A DNA stretch of 64,000 nt. Source: Bacillus thuringiensis. Lineage in GTDB: Bacteria; Bacillota; Bacilli; Bacillales; Bacillaceae_G. Location of the stretch: positions 62,001 through 126,000 of the forward strand of contig NZ_JACYOF010000008.1 of NCBI RefSeq assembly GCF_014932895.1, read 5' to 3'. Numbering within the stretch: position 1 is the stretch's first letter; each line of letters opens with the position of its first letter. Made by a program: the position numbers and the translations under genes. Positions 16,947-26,159 of the stretch are shown here, in pieces. The notes beneath the pieces were generated by a model. It worked only from the letters and a program-made list of their open reading frames with translations, made no database searches and had not been told where the DNA came from.

Positions 16947-17602
16947 TTAATTCGACATAAATGTGAGAAGTACTGCTATGAAATTGAATAATGCGTGGAC
17001 AATCATAGACGATAAAATAGAATTGGTCTTCTCATATAACCACGCAAATACTACTTCGCTTAAAAAATTAACCGGTAATGTGTTATATGTTGGAATATGG
17101 ACAACGGTAAATATTATGGAACCTATAAGTACACCACCCCATATGCCATATTTATTACGAAAAAACGTATAAAAAGCACCTCGATATAAAATCTCTTCAT
17201 ATATTGGTGATATAACTGCCGCTCCAATTACCGCGATACAGAACGCGTATATTAATTTATCATTTTGGATTGTCTCCGTTTTACTATTTTCAAAAGAAAT
17301 ACCTATTTTCTCCATGATCATGAATACAGCAATTAACTACAATTAAGAAAATAACCGCTATAACTGTCCAGAAGAAATCTTTCCATGAAAGCTTCCGAAT
17401 TCCAATGTCTTTCCACGACAGTTTATATCTTTTTATGCAAAAAAGATATAAACTACAAAAGTAAATATCACTGCCATTATAAGTCCCATTCATACTCCAG
17501 CATATAATGAGTTCCCTATTATCTTTAAAGCATAGTCATAAAAAAGAGATTCAACTGTTACCGGAACAATAATGAATACAAACATAAATAAATATAAGAT
17601 TT
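16947..17602 (-). pseudogene. Decayed CPBP (CAAX-type) intramembrane metalloprotease gene
   Basis: The C-terminal 124 residues (16947-17321) keep the CPBP family motifs EEILYRG, FTVVH and HALFNF, i.e. the metal-binding glutamates and histidines. Upstream, the same protein continues only by changing frame: near 17340 (frame with SWKDFFWTVIAVIFLIVV), again near 17440 after GLIMAVIFTFVVYIFFA, and there is an in-frame TGA at about 17492, where a membrane segment otherwise runs on. At least two frame breaks and one stop are therefore needed to restore a full-length protein. A translated C-terminal fragment is possible but would lack its first helices. Confidence 0.75.
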
Positions 17603-17607
17603 CTTGC

Positions 17608-17710
17608 TATCCCCTATATCCTACTTTCTTCAGTATAAAAGATGATATAACGTAACTTTCAAGCTACTTTTTTCAAATAATCCAAGCATAATTTTCTCAC
17701 AAAACACAAA
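17608..17710 (+). repeat. Dispersed ~100-bp repeat, copy A
   Basis: Shares an imperfect alignment with 26016-26119 in the same orientation. Identical blocks include CAGTATA, AACTTTCAAGCTACTTTT and CCAAGCATAATTTTCTCA, with one-base indels between. It lies at the 5' end of the decayed CPBP gene. It is not bcr1. Function unknown. Confidence 0.7.
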
Positions 17711-17737
17711 GAAGGTTGATTCACTCAATCAACCTTT
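17705..17737 (-). terminator. Terminator of the camelysin gene
   Basis: AGGTTGATT-CACTC-AATCAACCT stem with a T-rich tail on the minus strand. Confidence 0.75.
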
Positions 17738-17800
17738 ACACTATTAAAAATACTATTTCTCAATTCTTCATTAATTCATTCTCATATATAACATTTATCT

Positions 17801-18400
17801 TTATTTCTCTTCCCCTTTTGCCTGCATTGAATTGAAGGTCCAATTTAACTTCAATGCATCTCCCTGGAATACATTTTGCTCTTCATCGTTATCTACAAAT
17901 GTGAACATTACATAGAAAGTATCATCATCACCAGGAGCAAGTCCATTTCCTTCTCGATCTACAACTCCTTTTTGTACTAGGTCAGGAATACTTCCATTTT
18001 GCGTAGCTTCCTTTAATTCTGACAATGTAGTAGACCAAATTGGAACTTCATTTTTATCCAAATTCCACAAGAAATCAACACGGATATGATCACCAAGATC
18101 CGCATTTCCATTATCTCCTTTAGCATCGATTACACTGTAATCTGTAAGAAGTTTCACGTCTCCTATTGCTAAGGTCCCTTTGTTAACTAATTGAAAGCCG
18201 CGCTCCATTTCATCACCCGGTTTAATATTATCAACATTAATAACAACTTCAGGATTAATGCTCAAATCTAAAGTACCCGCTGCAAACGTGTTTTGTGATA
18301 CTTCCTTATCACTAAAATACGCATATGTTCCCCCGCCAATTAAAGATAAACCAAGCGCTGCAGTTACAACACCCATACCAAGTTTTTTCTTAATACTCAT
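17801..18400 (-). CDS. calY: Camelysin/TasA family secreted protein (CalY-like)
   Basis: 199 residues from an ATG after AGGGGGACTTGTGAA; the frame extends further upstream but without a ribosome site. The signal region MSIKKKLGMGVVTAALGLSL and the processing site GGTYAYFSDKEVS are those of SipW-processed TasA/camelysin proteins (peptidase M73 family). The following NTFAAGTLDLSINP and the end NWTFN are also characteristic. Camelysin is a surface-associated casein-cleaving protein and fibre component in the B. cereus group. No sipW gene is adjacent, so this is probably a paralogue outside the main sipW-tasA locus. It lies downstream of the large S8 protease. Confidence 0.85.
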   Translation of the reverse strand: MSIKKKLGMGVVTAALGLSLIGGGTYAYFSDKEVSQNTFAAGTLDLSINPEVVINVDNIKPGDEMERGFQLVNKGTLAIGDVKLLTDYSVIDAKGDNGNADLGDHIRVDFLWNLDKNEVPIWSTTLSELKEATQNGSIPDLVQKGVVDREGNGLAPGDDDTFYVMFTFVDNDEEQNVFQGDALKLNWTFNSMQAKGEEK

Positions 18401-18529
18401 TTCACAAGTCCCCCTATTTTTAAAGTTCAAATTACAAACCGTATTTCCATCCCACAAACAATAATAATTAAGCAACTACCTTGTCCCATAATTTACTTCA
18501 TGTACCCAAATAGCTATTATTTTAAGAAT

Positions 18530-18562
18530 AACCGGTAATGTTACAGTGAATCATTACCGGTT
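18530..18562 (-). terminator. Strong hairpin downstream of the S8 protease (probable terminator)
   Basis: Perfect 11-bp stem AACCGGTAATG/CATTACCGGTT with a short interrupted T-rich tail on the minus strand. The weak T-tract may allow some readthrough towards calY. Confidence 0.6.
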
Positions 18563-18633
18563 CATTGTTAGTAAAACCCAGTTCCTTCTGTGTTCATTGC
18601 TTTATCGCTTCGTCTACCCTAGAGGTGTACCCC

Positions 18634-21600
18634 TTATTTTTTTGGTTCTAAACCAATAGAGCGTAAGATTTTATCTAACGTCACTGGCCCTACATTTTCT
18701 TTCGGTTTCTGATTTTCTTTAGCATCTGAACCCTTTTTCAAGAAGTTTTTCTCGATAAAACGAATATCTGTTTCATCTACAATACCATCTTGATTTATAT
18801 CTCCATCTTTTACAGATACTTTTCCTTTTCCATACGATAAAGCTGCTATTCTAGCATCTTGAATATCTACCATTTTATCGCCGTTTACATCACCTGCAAG
18901 GTTGTCGTCCATATCAGCTCTAAAGTTTTGTCCCACTAATTCTCCATCTTGCATTTTTCCTATTTTTGTTGTTAGTTTACTATTTAAATGACCTGGCATT
19001 TCTACGAAAATATCATATTCTTTATCGCTTACAGGAACATTATGAACTTCAAATTGTCCATGATCATCAATCGTTCCTGTATATTTCTTTCCATCCTTGC
19101 CAACTACGTACACTTTTGCTCCTAATTTTGTGTAGTCGTTCTTACCTAAATAACCATCTTCATTCAAGAATGCTTCTGGTCCGATATACCCTCTAACTGT
19201 AGAATGCTTCGAAATAATAGAGAAGGATTTATCCTTAAACACAGGAATTTCAACACCTTCTGCTGCACCAGATTTTGTATAAGAGAATTTATCTGCTCCA
19301 AATGCAGTTACATCATTAAAATATTCATCGCTTGTCATTTCAAATGTAACATCTAAAAATGGTGTGTCTCCATCTAACCCTTTAAATTCTTTTCCCTCTA
19401 ACGACGCACCAACTTTCACCTTGTTTTCCCAAGCTCCTTCTGTATTTATAGCTGGGTCTTCTAATTTCAAGTTTAATCCATGTTGTTTTGCATATTCCGT
19501 AAGCGCTGAATTTGGTTTCACATCTGTAAATTTAAATAGCTGCTTGTTATAAGGAATTTCAAACGTTCCTGTCATAAGTTGTTTTACATTATTGAGATTT
19601 AAAGTTAATGTAATTTTCTCTCCTAATTTGATTTTATCTTTGTCATAGCTTGGAACAGCGTATTCCGTTCCCTCTTTAACAAAAACATAGTCTTTAAATC
19701 CTGCTATCATATCCCCTGCAGTTGCAAGGTCATATCCAAATAATCTTAAATTTAACGGTTCATTTATTTCCTCTGGAAGTACTCCAAATTTAAAATCACC
19801 ATTTGCTTGAATTGTATTCAGCCACCCTGATGGAAAGGCCGAGTTTTGATAATATACAATTTGATTAGCTTTTTGGTCATACTGCAGGCCTTTTACCTTT
19901 AATGCATCCACTGTAGAATCATAAATATTACCATGTACCCATAATGCTCGCTGACCGTCTTCTTCCTTAAACATAGAATCATTTACTTCATGTATACCAG
20001 ATTGTACATCTTTAAATTTCATTTCAGGTATTACATTATCAATGATAATGCTATCGCCTTTTGTATAAGATTTTCCTTCTTTATCATATCCAACGAAGTT
20101 CAATTCGTAATCTCCATCAGGCAACATAACAGGTTTATCTCCAATTGGATGAGCAGGATCTCCTGTAAATGGAAGTACATACCCTCCCATACCAGAAAAC
20201 ATCATATATTCAACATTTGGTGCTAGACTACTTGCATTAAGTGTACCAACGACTCCTAATGCCTTTCCTGTTTTTCGATCCTTCACAACTGCATCAATGG
20301 TTTCAAGAGGACTATTTAATTTAAATACCAACGGCGAACTTGGTCTTTCCATAAATGGATGGAATTTAGATGCATCTGTTGCCATTGCGTCTCTCAGTAG
20401 ATCTACAGACGCAATCCCTTTTTCTGTGAATTTAACGGCAAATGGTACTTGATATACTTCTTTTTCATTGTTTTTATTTGAAATATGAATATATCCCTCA
20501 TATCTGCCAAATCCAGCGTTTTCTGGAATGATAATTTCAGGGCTAATTTCCCCTGATGTACCAGGAGCCACTTTAATAGAATCTTGTACGTTCAGCTTCA
20601 CACCATTCTTCGCTGCATCCTGCACACCTACACTTGTAGGTGAAAACTCTACTTCTAATTTGAACTCTTTTCCGTCTGTTTTACTATTGTTCTTAATTAG
20701 GATTTTCCGGCTATCTTTAATAGGCCCATTTCCAAGTTGGTTTTTATACCCAAATGCAATAGAACCTGTTTTTTCTTCAATTTCTACTTCTTCATCATTT
20801 ACAACGTTTGATGTTTTATCAATAACCTCGATAGATGTATCTGCATGAACTGCACGATATGCATCAATTCGGCCTGAGCCCACCTCAAATACAGAGCGCT
20901 CTTCTTTTAAGTCAACTGCGGTATTCATAAGTGCCTCTTTTACTTCAAAAGGACTATAATTTGGATGTTCTTGTAAAATGAGTGCTGCTACCCCCGCAGT
21001 ATGAGGAGTTGCCATAGATGTACCTGACATACGTCCATAAGCTACCGGATAATTTTCTCCATCCTTTGGATCATTAATATATTCAGGAACAGTTGAGAAA
21101 ATAGACACACCTGGCGCTACAATATCCGGCTTAATATCATCTGTTTTAATTGCAGGACCGCGCGAGCTGAAATCCGCTAAGTGATCTCCCTCTGTTTTTA
21201 TATTATTAAGTTCTCCAAATGCTAAAGCCACATCCCCTTGGATAGCTTTTGCTTGTAATTTCTCACCATCTATCTTTGTTAAGCGGAACGATGGAATAGA
21301 TGAAGTACTTTCTCCGAGATAACTTGTAATTTCACCATCAACATTGTTATATACAATGACAGCCTTTGCGCCTGCTTCTTTCGCATTTTTCACTTTTTCA
21401 TCGAATGTAATCTCACCGCGTTGGATGAGCGCTAATTTTCCTTTTACATCTTTTCCTGTAAAATCACCTGATTTCCCAAGTCCTGCATATACAACCGATA
21501 AGGATTGACCTTTTAAGTCTTCTAGCTTATCAGTAAAGCTTTTTCCAAGTAACATCATTTTATCCACATGTAAATCACCTGCATCGGCGGAAAACGTCGG

Positions 21601-22875
21601 GATAGTCATCGCAGCGTCACTTGCTCCAACTGTAATTGGAAGTGCCGCCGCACTAGGTGATCCAAGGGTACCCTCTCCTGGACCACTATTACCTGCCGCT
21701 ACTACTGTAACAACACCAGCTAACATGGCATTGTTCACTGCCACAGAAGTAGGATATAAAGGATCATTAATAGACGCACCTAATGATAAATTGATAACAT
21801 CCATATCATCTTTCACTGCTTTATCAATTGCAGCAAGAATGCCGCTTGTTTGACCACTTCCATATGGTCCTAATACACGATATGAATATAAGTCTACATC
21901 TGGAGCAACTCCTGTAACCGCGTAATCAACATTATTCTTTTTGTCTGCAGCGATTGTCCCAGCTACATGAGTACCATGGGATGTATAGTATGCACTTCCA
22001 TCATAAATTTCAGGATATCCTCCAGAATTTTGCCAATCCTTATACGTTGTCTCCATTGGATCAGCATCATTATTAACAAAGTCCCATCCTTTTATTGAGT
22101 TCGGATCGATTTTGCTTGGATCTTCACCTTGCTTTGCACGATATCCTTTATATGCATCTTTTAAATCAGGGTGGTTATAATCAATACCTGTATCCAGTAC
22201 CCCCACCTTAATTCCTTTGCCTGTTATTTTTTCAGCATGCAGCTTGTCCACACCAATTTGTGGTACACTATCTGCCATTTTTGGTTCGACAGCCGTCTTA
22301 GCTGTTTCTTTCGGTAAATCAATTTTAACCTCTTGATCTTCCCATACGCGCTTAACAATACCAGTGCGAACTAAGTCTTCAATCATATTCGCAGGTAACG
22401 AAATAGCTACACCATTAAAAGCATTCTTATATTCTCTTGTTATTTTGGCTGATTTAAAATTCATCCCTTTATCTTTATTCTTTTGAAGCTGTTCAAGCTC
22501 TGCTTTAAATCCTTTATGGGATGCCTCTACCTTTTGTTCCGCATTTGAGAGAGCTAACTTTTTCCCTTTAGCCGCTTGTTTTAATACCTCAATCTTGCTA
22601 GGTGCTTGCTTAAATTCTATAATCACATTCACATTATTAGGACTTGCTGTATTGATGCCTGGTGAAATAACAAAACCTGGTTTTGTATCCAACGTTTTTA
22701 AGGCATTACGTTGTTCCTTTGTAAGACCCTTCAAGATAGCATTTGCATCATCAATCCCAGTTAAAGTAGATGTATTTACCTCTTCCGCCAATACGTTATA
22801 TGGAATTCCTTGAGACAATAACATTCCAACTGTTAGCGTTCCAATAAGAATCTTTCCAAATTTCCCTCGTTTCAT
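18634..22875 (-). CDS. Large secreted S8 serine protease with PA, cohesin-like and dockerin modules
   Basis: 1413 residues from an ATG after GGGGAGATGCAAT; an upstream extension lacks a ribosome site. Order (rough residues): signal peptide 1-31; I9-type propeptide 65-185; subtilisin-like domain 215-690 with Asp228 (VLDTGIDYN), His300 (SHGTHVAGT), Asn396 (AAGNSG) and Ser620 (SGTSMATPH), interrupted by a PA insert (430-550); Fn3-like domain 725-820; a region of unknown fold; a cohesin-like domain 1080-1210; a carboxypeptidase-regulatory-like domain 1225-1315; and a type I dockerin 1327-1380 with two calcium loops (DVNGDKMVDIQD, DINQDGIVDETD). It resembles Vpr/lactocepin proteases. It lacks LPxTG or S-layer anchors, so it is probably released or held by protein-protein contacts. 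Confidence 0.9.
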   Translation of the reverse strand: MKRGKFGKILIGTLTVGMLLSQGIPYNVLAEEVNTSTLTGIDDANAILKGLTKEQRNALKTLDTKPGFVISPGINTASPNNVNVIIEFKQAPSKIEVLKQAAKGKKLALSNAEQKVEASHKGFKAELEQLQKNKDKGMNFKSAKITREYKNAFNGVAISLPANMIEDLVRTGIVKRVWEDQEVKIDLPKETAKTAVEPKMADSVPQIGVDKLHAEKITGKGIKVGVLDTGIDYNHPDLKDAYKGYRAKQGEDPSKIDPNSIKGWDFVNNDADPMETTYKDWQNSGGYPEIYDGSAYYTSHGTHVAGTIAADKKNNVDYAVTGVAPDVDLYSYRVLGPYGSGQTSGILAAIDKAVKDDMDVINLSLGASINDPLYPTSVAVNNAMLAGVVTVVAAGNSGPGEGTLGSPSAAALPITVGASDAAMTIPTFSADAGDLHVDKMMLLGKSFTDKLEDLKGQSLSVVYAGLGKSGDFTGKDVKGKLALIQRGEITFDEKVKNAKEAGAKAVIVYNNVDGEITSYLGESTSSIPSFRLTKIDGEKLQAKAIQGDVALAFGELNNIKTEGDHLADFSSRGPAIKTDDIKPDIVAPGVSIFSTVPEYINDPKDGENYPVAYGRMSGTSMATPHTAGVAALILQEHPNYSPFEVKEALMNTAVDLKEERSVFEVGSGRIDAYRAVHADTSIEVIDKTSNVVNDEEVEIEEKTGSIAFGYKNQLGNGPIKDSRKILIKNNSKTDGKEFKLEVEFSPTSVGVQDAAKNGVKLNVQDSIKVAPGTSGEISPEIIIPENAGFGRYEGYIHISNKNNEKEVYQVPFAVKFTEKGIASVDLLRDAMATDASKFHPFMERPSSPLVFKLNSPLETIDAVVKDRKTGKALGVVGTLNASSLAPNVEYMMFSGMGGYVLPFTGDPAHPIGDKPVMLPDGDYELNFVGYDKEGKSYTKGDSIIIDNVIPEMKFKDVQSGIHEVNDSMFKEEDGQRALWVHGNIYDSTVDALKVKGLQYDQKANQIVYYQNSAFPSGWLNTIQANGDFKFGVLPEEINEPLNLRLFGYDLATAGDMIAGFKDYVFVKEGTEYAVPSYDKDKIKLGEKITLTLNLNNVKQLMTGTFEIPYNKQLFKFTDVKPNSALTEYAKQHGLNLKLEDPAINTEGAWENKVKVGASLEGKEFKGLDGDTPFLDVTFEMTSDEYFNDVTAFGADKFSYTKSGAAEGVEIPVFKDKSFSIISKHSTVRGYIGPEAFLNEDGYLGKNDYTKLGAKVYVVGKDGKKYTGTIDDHGQFEVHNVPVSDKEYDIFVEMPGHLNSKLTTKIGKMQDGELVGQNFRADMDDNLAGDVNGDKMVDIQDARIAALSYGKGKVSVKDGDINQDGIVDETDIRFIEKNFLKKGSDAKENQKPKENVGPVTLDKILRSIGLEPKK

Positions 22876-23138
22876 ATTGCATCTCCCCATTATTAAAATT
22901 ATTTTTCTAAACAAATTGATTCTTAATTGCCCACTTTGCATTGAAAATTCTATTAATCTTAAACTTTTATTTTGCATCATTAAGAATTTTCAACACTACT
23001 ACCATCCCCATATAGCTAATCACTCACTTCAATCTTTCTATAGAAGCCCCCCATAATTTATTTTCAATAAAAGATTTTTACAAAATGAATTATTAATAGG
23101 ATTAAAATGTAATTCTATATTTATTATTCCACATTCTG

Positions 23139-23153
23139 ATTTTTCCGAAAATT
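23139..23153 (-). promoter_or_regulatory. Candidate CodY box upstream of the S8 protease
   Basis: ATTTTTCCGAAAATT differs from the CodY consensus at only two positions. It lies about 265 bp upstream of the protease start, in a 400-bp non-coding gap (22876-23276) in which I see no other clear signal. Confidence 0.4.
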
Positions 23154-23201
23154 AAACAAAAGGAGTATCTTTTTTCTAATGATTCTATGCCTAAATAGTA
23201 C

Positions 23202-23263
23202 AAAAGAACTATCTTGTCCTTTATTCTTTGTAATATAGAATAAAGAAACACGATAGTTCTTTT
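23202..23263 (-). terminator. Two-tier terminator of the sensor/regulator operon
   Basis: An outer stem AAAAGAACTATC/GATAGTTCTTTT encloses an inner stem TTTATTCT/AGAATAAA. It lies just after the response regulator stop. Confidence 0.7.
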
Positions 23264-23276
23264 AAACATCTCTTAT

Positions 23277-23918
23277 TTAATCCAGCGGAACCAATTGATT
23301 TCGAACAGCATAAATCACCGCTTGCGATCGACTTTTCACATTTAGTTTTTTAAAAATTTTATTGATGTGAATTTTAACTGTTTTATCACTAATATATAGA
23401 GCTTCAGCAATTTCTTTATTACTAAGTCCTTTTACTAATTCAAAGAGAATTTCCTTTTCACGTTCCGTCAGTTCATTTTCATTGGATTCTAATTTCATTT
23501 TTTGCTGATGATATGTAATTAATTTTTTAGTCATACGCGGATGAATAACTGAATCACCTCGATATAACATTCGAATTGCTGCTACTACCTGCTCCGATGA
23601 TGAATCCTTCAATAAATAACCATCAGCACCAGCCTGGAGTGCATCCATTAAATACTCATCATGCTCATACATTGTAAACACAAGTACTCGGCAATTCGGA
23701 TAATTTTTTTTCACTACCTCTGTAGCTTCAATCCCATTTTTCCCCGGAAGATTAATATCCATCAAAATACAATCTGGTCTGCATTCTTCTACTTTTCCTA
23801 ATACTCCGTCCCCAGAGCTAGCTTCTCCAACCACTTTCATGTCAGATTCATCCTCTAGTATGCTCCGAATTGCGTCTCGTAAAAAAGCATGATCATCCAC
23901 TACTAATATTTTAATCAT
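23277..23918 (-). CDS. NarL/LuxR-family response regulator (DegU-like)
   Basis: 213 residues from the ATG at 23918, eight bases after AAGGGG; a GTG three codons earlier overlaps the ribosome site. Receiver domain (about 1-118) with DDH, phospho-acceptor Asp in CILMDINLPGKNG (about 54) and Lys in LLKDSS, then a LuxR-type helix-turn-helix (about 145-205; LTEREKEILFELVKGLSNKEIAEALYIS motif region). The stop codon of the upstream kinase is one base away, so the two are coupled. Likely targets, by position and by analogy to DegU, are the neighbouring secreted protease and camelysin; this is inference. Confidence 0.92.
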   Translation of the reverse strand: MIKILVVDDHAFLRDAIRSILEDESDMKVVGEASSGDGVLGKVEECRPDCILMDINLPGKNGIEATEVVKKNYPNCRVLVFTMYEHDEYLMDALQAGADGYLLKDSSSEQVVAAIRMLYRGDSVIHPRMTKKLITYHQQKMKLESNENELTEREKEILFELVKGLSNKEIAEALYISDKTVKIHINKIFKKLNVKSRSQAVIYAVRNQLVPLD

Positions 23919-23919
23919 T

Positions 23920-25752
23920 TTACGCACCCCTTGTTTGTGAATCTGGAATTAATAGTGTAATTTCTGTCCCTTTTCCTACAGAACTATCAATCTGTAAAGT
24001 GGCCCCTAATTGTTCAGCTTGTTCATTCATATGTAATATACCATAATGTGGCTCATTCTTCGTTTTAACCATAGACTCGAATAGTGAAAAGCCAACCCCA
24101 TTATCCTTAACCCTTAAAAGCACGTGCTCACTTTGGTAACTGAGTAAAACATCAGTCTTTTCTGCTTGTGCATGTTTTACAATGTTTTGTAAACTCTCTT
24201 GTAATGTATCAAAAATAACTCTTTCTTTTGAAAAGCTAAGCGCACGTGCATGACCTCTTTCATGATATGTAATATCTAGTTTATATTCTTGTTTTAAAGA
24301 TTTTATTTTACTTGCTATCGCCTGCTTAAGCCCTAATTGTTGTGTCGGATATGGTTTTAAAGCATAAATAGAATAGCGAACTTCTCCTAGGCTTCCTCTT
24401 AAATCTTTTATACTTTTCTCTACTATTTGCTGCATATCTATTGGTTTATCACGGCATTTTTTCTGTGCGGATTCTAGTTGGAATATCACCCCGGCCAATG
24501 TTTGCGCAATACCATCGTGAATTTCGCGTGCAATTCTATTTCTTTCTTCTAAAATCATTCTTTTTTTCTGTTCAGAAATCAATATCCTTGTTTTAACTAC
24601 GTTAGCTAATTGGTTAGAAAACGTAGCTAACGACTGTACATCTTCCGGAAAAAAACCCGCAGTTCTACTTTTCCCTGCAACAAACATTCCAACTAATTCA
24701 CCATTTACAATAAGAGGAAAATATACAAGCGAGCGTATGACACTATCAAATATTTCATCTCCAGGAGCCGTACCAGTTTTCCAGTCATTAAATACAAGAT
24801 TTTTAGAGATTTCCTCAAACGCCCCAAACTTGTCTGAATGATCAGAAATATCAAGGTAGACTTTCCCATCTTTTAATAGAAGATTCCAATTCCCATCATC
24901 TTTTGTCCATATTACATATGCTTGTATGCCAAAGAAACCTTTAAGTGCTTGTTTAATATGTTTCAAGTTCCCTCCTGTTAGCCCACGACTAATTTCTGTC
25001 GTAATAAGAAACAGCTCATATAATCGCTCTTTCTCCATCCTTATCCGTACAGAAAAAGAACTAATAACTGAAACTGCTACAAGTGGAAAAAAGAAAAACA
25101 GTACTGTAATCTCGTTTATTTCCACACTATATGTACTAATTAATACATGCATCAGGGCCGCATAAGAAAAACCAAAAGTTTCACAAAGAAATACCGTTAC
25201 AGTTTTTTTATACCACTGATAGATTGAATATGGCTGCGGAAGGAGTATCATTAACAAATCGTAAAAGCGGTTGTTGAAAAAACAAAAAAACATGCAAAAT
25301 AATAATAAAGATATTAAATTTTCATACAGAACTGATATATCTATTTTGTTAATTAATACGGACAGACATTTATTTGAACACCATTCCGACAAGATCAAAC
25401 TAAGCGCATGCTGAGTACTATTAAATAACATTCTTTGTATCGGTGAACGACGATGCAGGTGAATAATTAGCGTAACGAGTACAATAGCAATAATAGTTAT
25501 ATGGATTCCAAACTGCCAACTCATAGCGTAAATTATCGGAAAGGTAAGCGAGCTAGTTCCTCTCCAAAATCGTACAGGAAAACACTCTGCAATCCCCATA
25601 AATATTAATAACAATATTAGTATTGTTGGATGAGAAGGAATTTTAATTTCAAGTAAAGATATAGTTATAGTAATCAAACCAAGAAAAGAAATAAAATAAA
25701 GATAAGAACTAGCAACCTTTTCCCTCATAAAGATGGAATTTACATCTTTCAA
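23920..25752 (-). CDS. Membrane sensor histidine kinase, HisKA_3 type with GAF domain
   Basis: 610 residues: seven or eight hydrophobic segments in the first 240 residues, a GAF-like domain (about 260-395, VYFPLIVNGELVGMFVAG), then a HisKA_3 dimerisation helix with phospho-His in RNRIAREIHDGIAQTLAG (about 415) and an HATPase domain (about 505-605; LQNIVKHAQA, DNGVGF, GYGILHM-like turn). The architecture is that of DegS/LiaS-class sensors with a multi-pass membrane input. It is the first gene of a two-gene operon with the NarL-type regulator. Confidence 0.92.
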   Translation of the reverse strand: MKDVNSIFMREKVASSYLYFISFLGLITITISLLEIKIPSHPTILILLLIFMGIAECFPVRFWRGTSSLTFPIIYAMSWQFGIHITIIAIVLVTLIIHLHRRSPIQRMLFNSTQHALSLILSEWCSNKCLSVLINKIDISVLYENLISLLLFCMFFCFFNNRFYDLLMILLPQPYSIYQWYKKTVTVFLCETFGFSYAALMHVLISTYSVEINEITVLFFFFPLVAVSVISSFSVRIRMEKERLYELFLITTEISRGLTGGNLKHIKQALKGFFGIQAYVIWTKDDGNWNLLLKDGKVYLDISDHSDKFGAFEEISKNLVFNDWKTGTAPGDEIFDSVIRSLVYFPLIVNGELVGMFVAGKSRTAGFFPEDVQSLATFSNQLANVVKTRILISEQKKRMILEERNRIAREIHDGIAQTLAGVIFQLESAQKKCRDKPIDMQQIVEKSIKDLRGSLGEVRYSIYALKPYPTQQLGLKQAIASKIKSLKQEYKLDITYHERGHARALSFSKERVIFDTLQESLQNIVKHAQAEKTDVLLSYQSEHVLLRVKDNGVGFSLFESMVKTKNEPHYGILHMNEQAEQLGATLQIDSSVGKGTEITLLIPDSQTRGA

Positions 25753-25796
25753 AACAACCCCTTCTTTCTTTATAAAACTTCATTTTCTCTATTATC

Positions 25797-25850
25797 CAAT
25801 AAAAAACCGGCACTGGCAAAATGGAAGAACCTCCACTAGCCAATCACCGG
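25797..25850 (-). terminator. Orphan terminator upstream of the sensor kinase
   Basis: On the minus strand, GCCGG/CCGGT, GGC/GCC and TGGA/TCCA segments form an interrupted hairpin followed by TTTTTT. No gene on that strand was found upstream of it. It ends about 45 bp before the kinase start codon. Confidence 0.6.
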
Positions 25851-26015
25851 CTGTGTACTGCACCTAAAAAGGCAAGACACAATACTAGTAGTATAAATCG
25901 CTTTTCATAAATTTCCTATTCATCAAATGATGTAATTATGCATGCCGCTAGGCTTACCTTCCTATAGTACAAAAGATATATATGAATACCGCCAATCTAA
26001 TATATGCTTTCTTTC

Positions 26016-26119
26016 TATTCCCCTAATGTTCATTTTCTTTCAGTATAGAAAATAGCGTAACAGAACTTTCAAGCTACTTTTCCAAATACCCCAAGCATAA
26101 TTTTCTCATAAAAAACAAA
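26016..26119 (+). repeat. Dispersed ~100-bp repeat, copy B
   Basis: Counterpart of 17608-17710. It lies immediately upstream of the germinant receptor operon. The conserved core could contain promoter elements: GCTACT and CATAATT are 17 (here) or 18 (copy A) bases apart, loosely resembling forespore sigma-factor promoters. The rest of the 25753-26159 gap holds the orphan terminator and no other clear feature. Confidence 0.65.
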
Positions 26120-26159
26120 AATTAACAGAAATAACTTTATTCTAAAAGAGGTGGAATTT

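Noticed and set aside
16947-17321. Stand-alone 124-residue CPBP protease.
   Set aside because: Matching N-terminal membrane segments are readable upstream in other frames, so it is the tail of a broken gene.
18401-18475. 26-codon N-terminal extension of the camelysin homologue.
   Set aside because: No ribosome site for it, and it would place extra residues before a typical SipW-type signal peptide.
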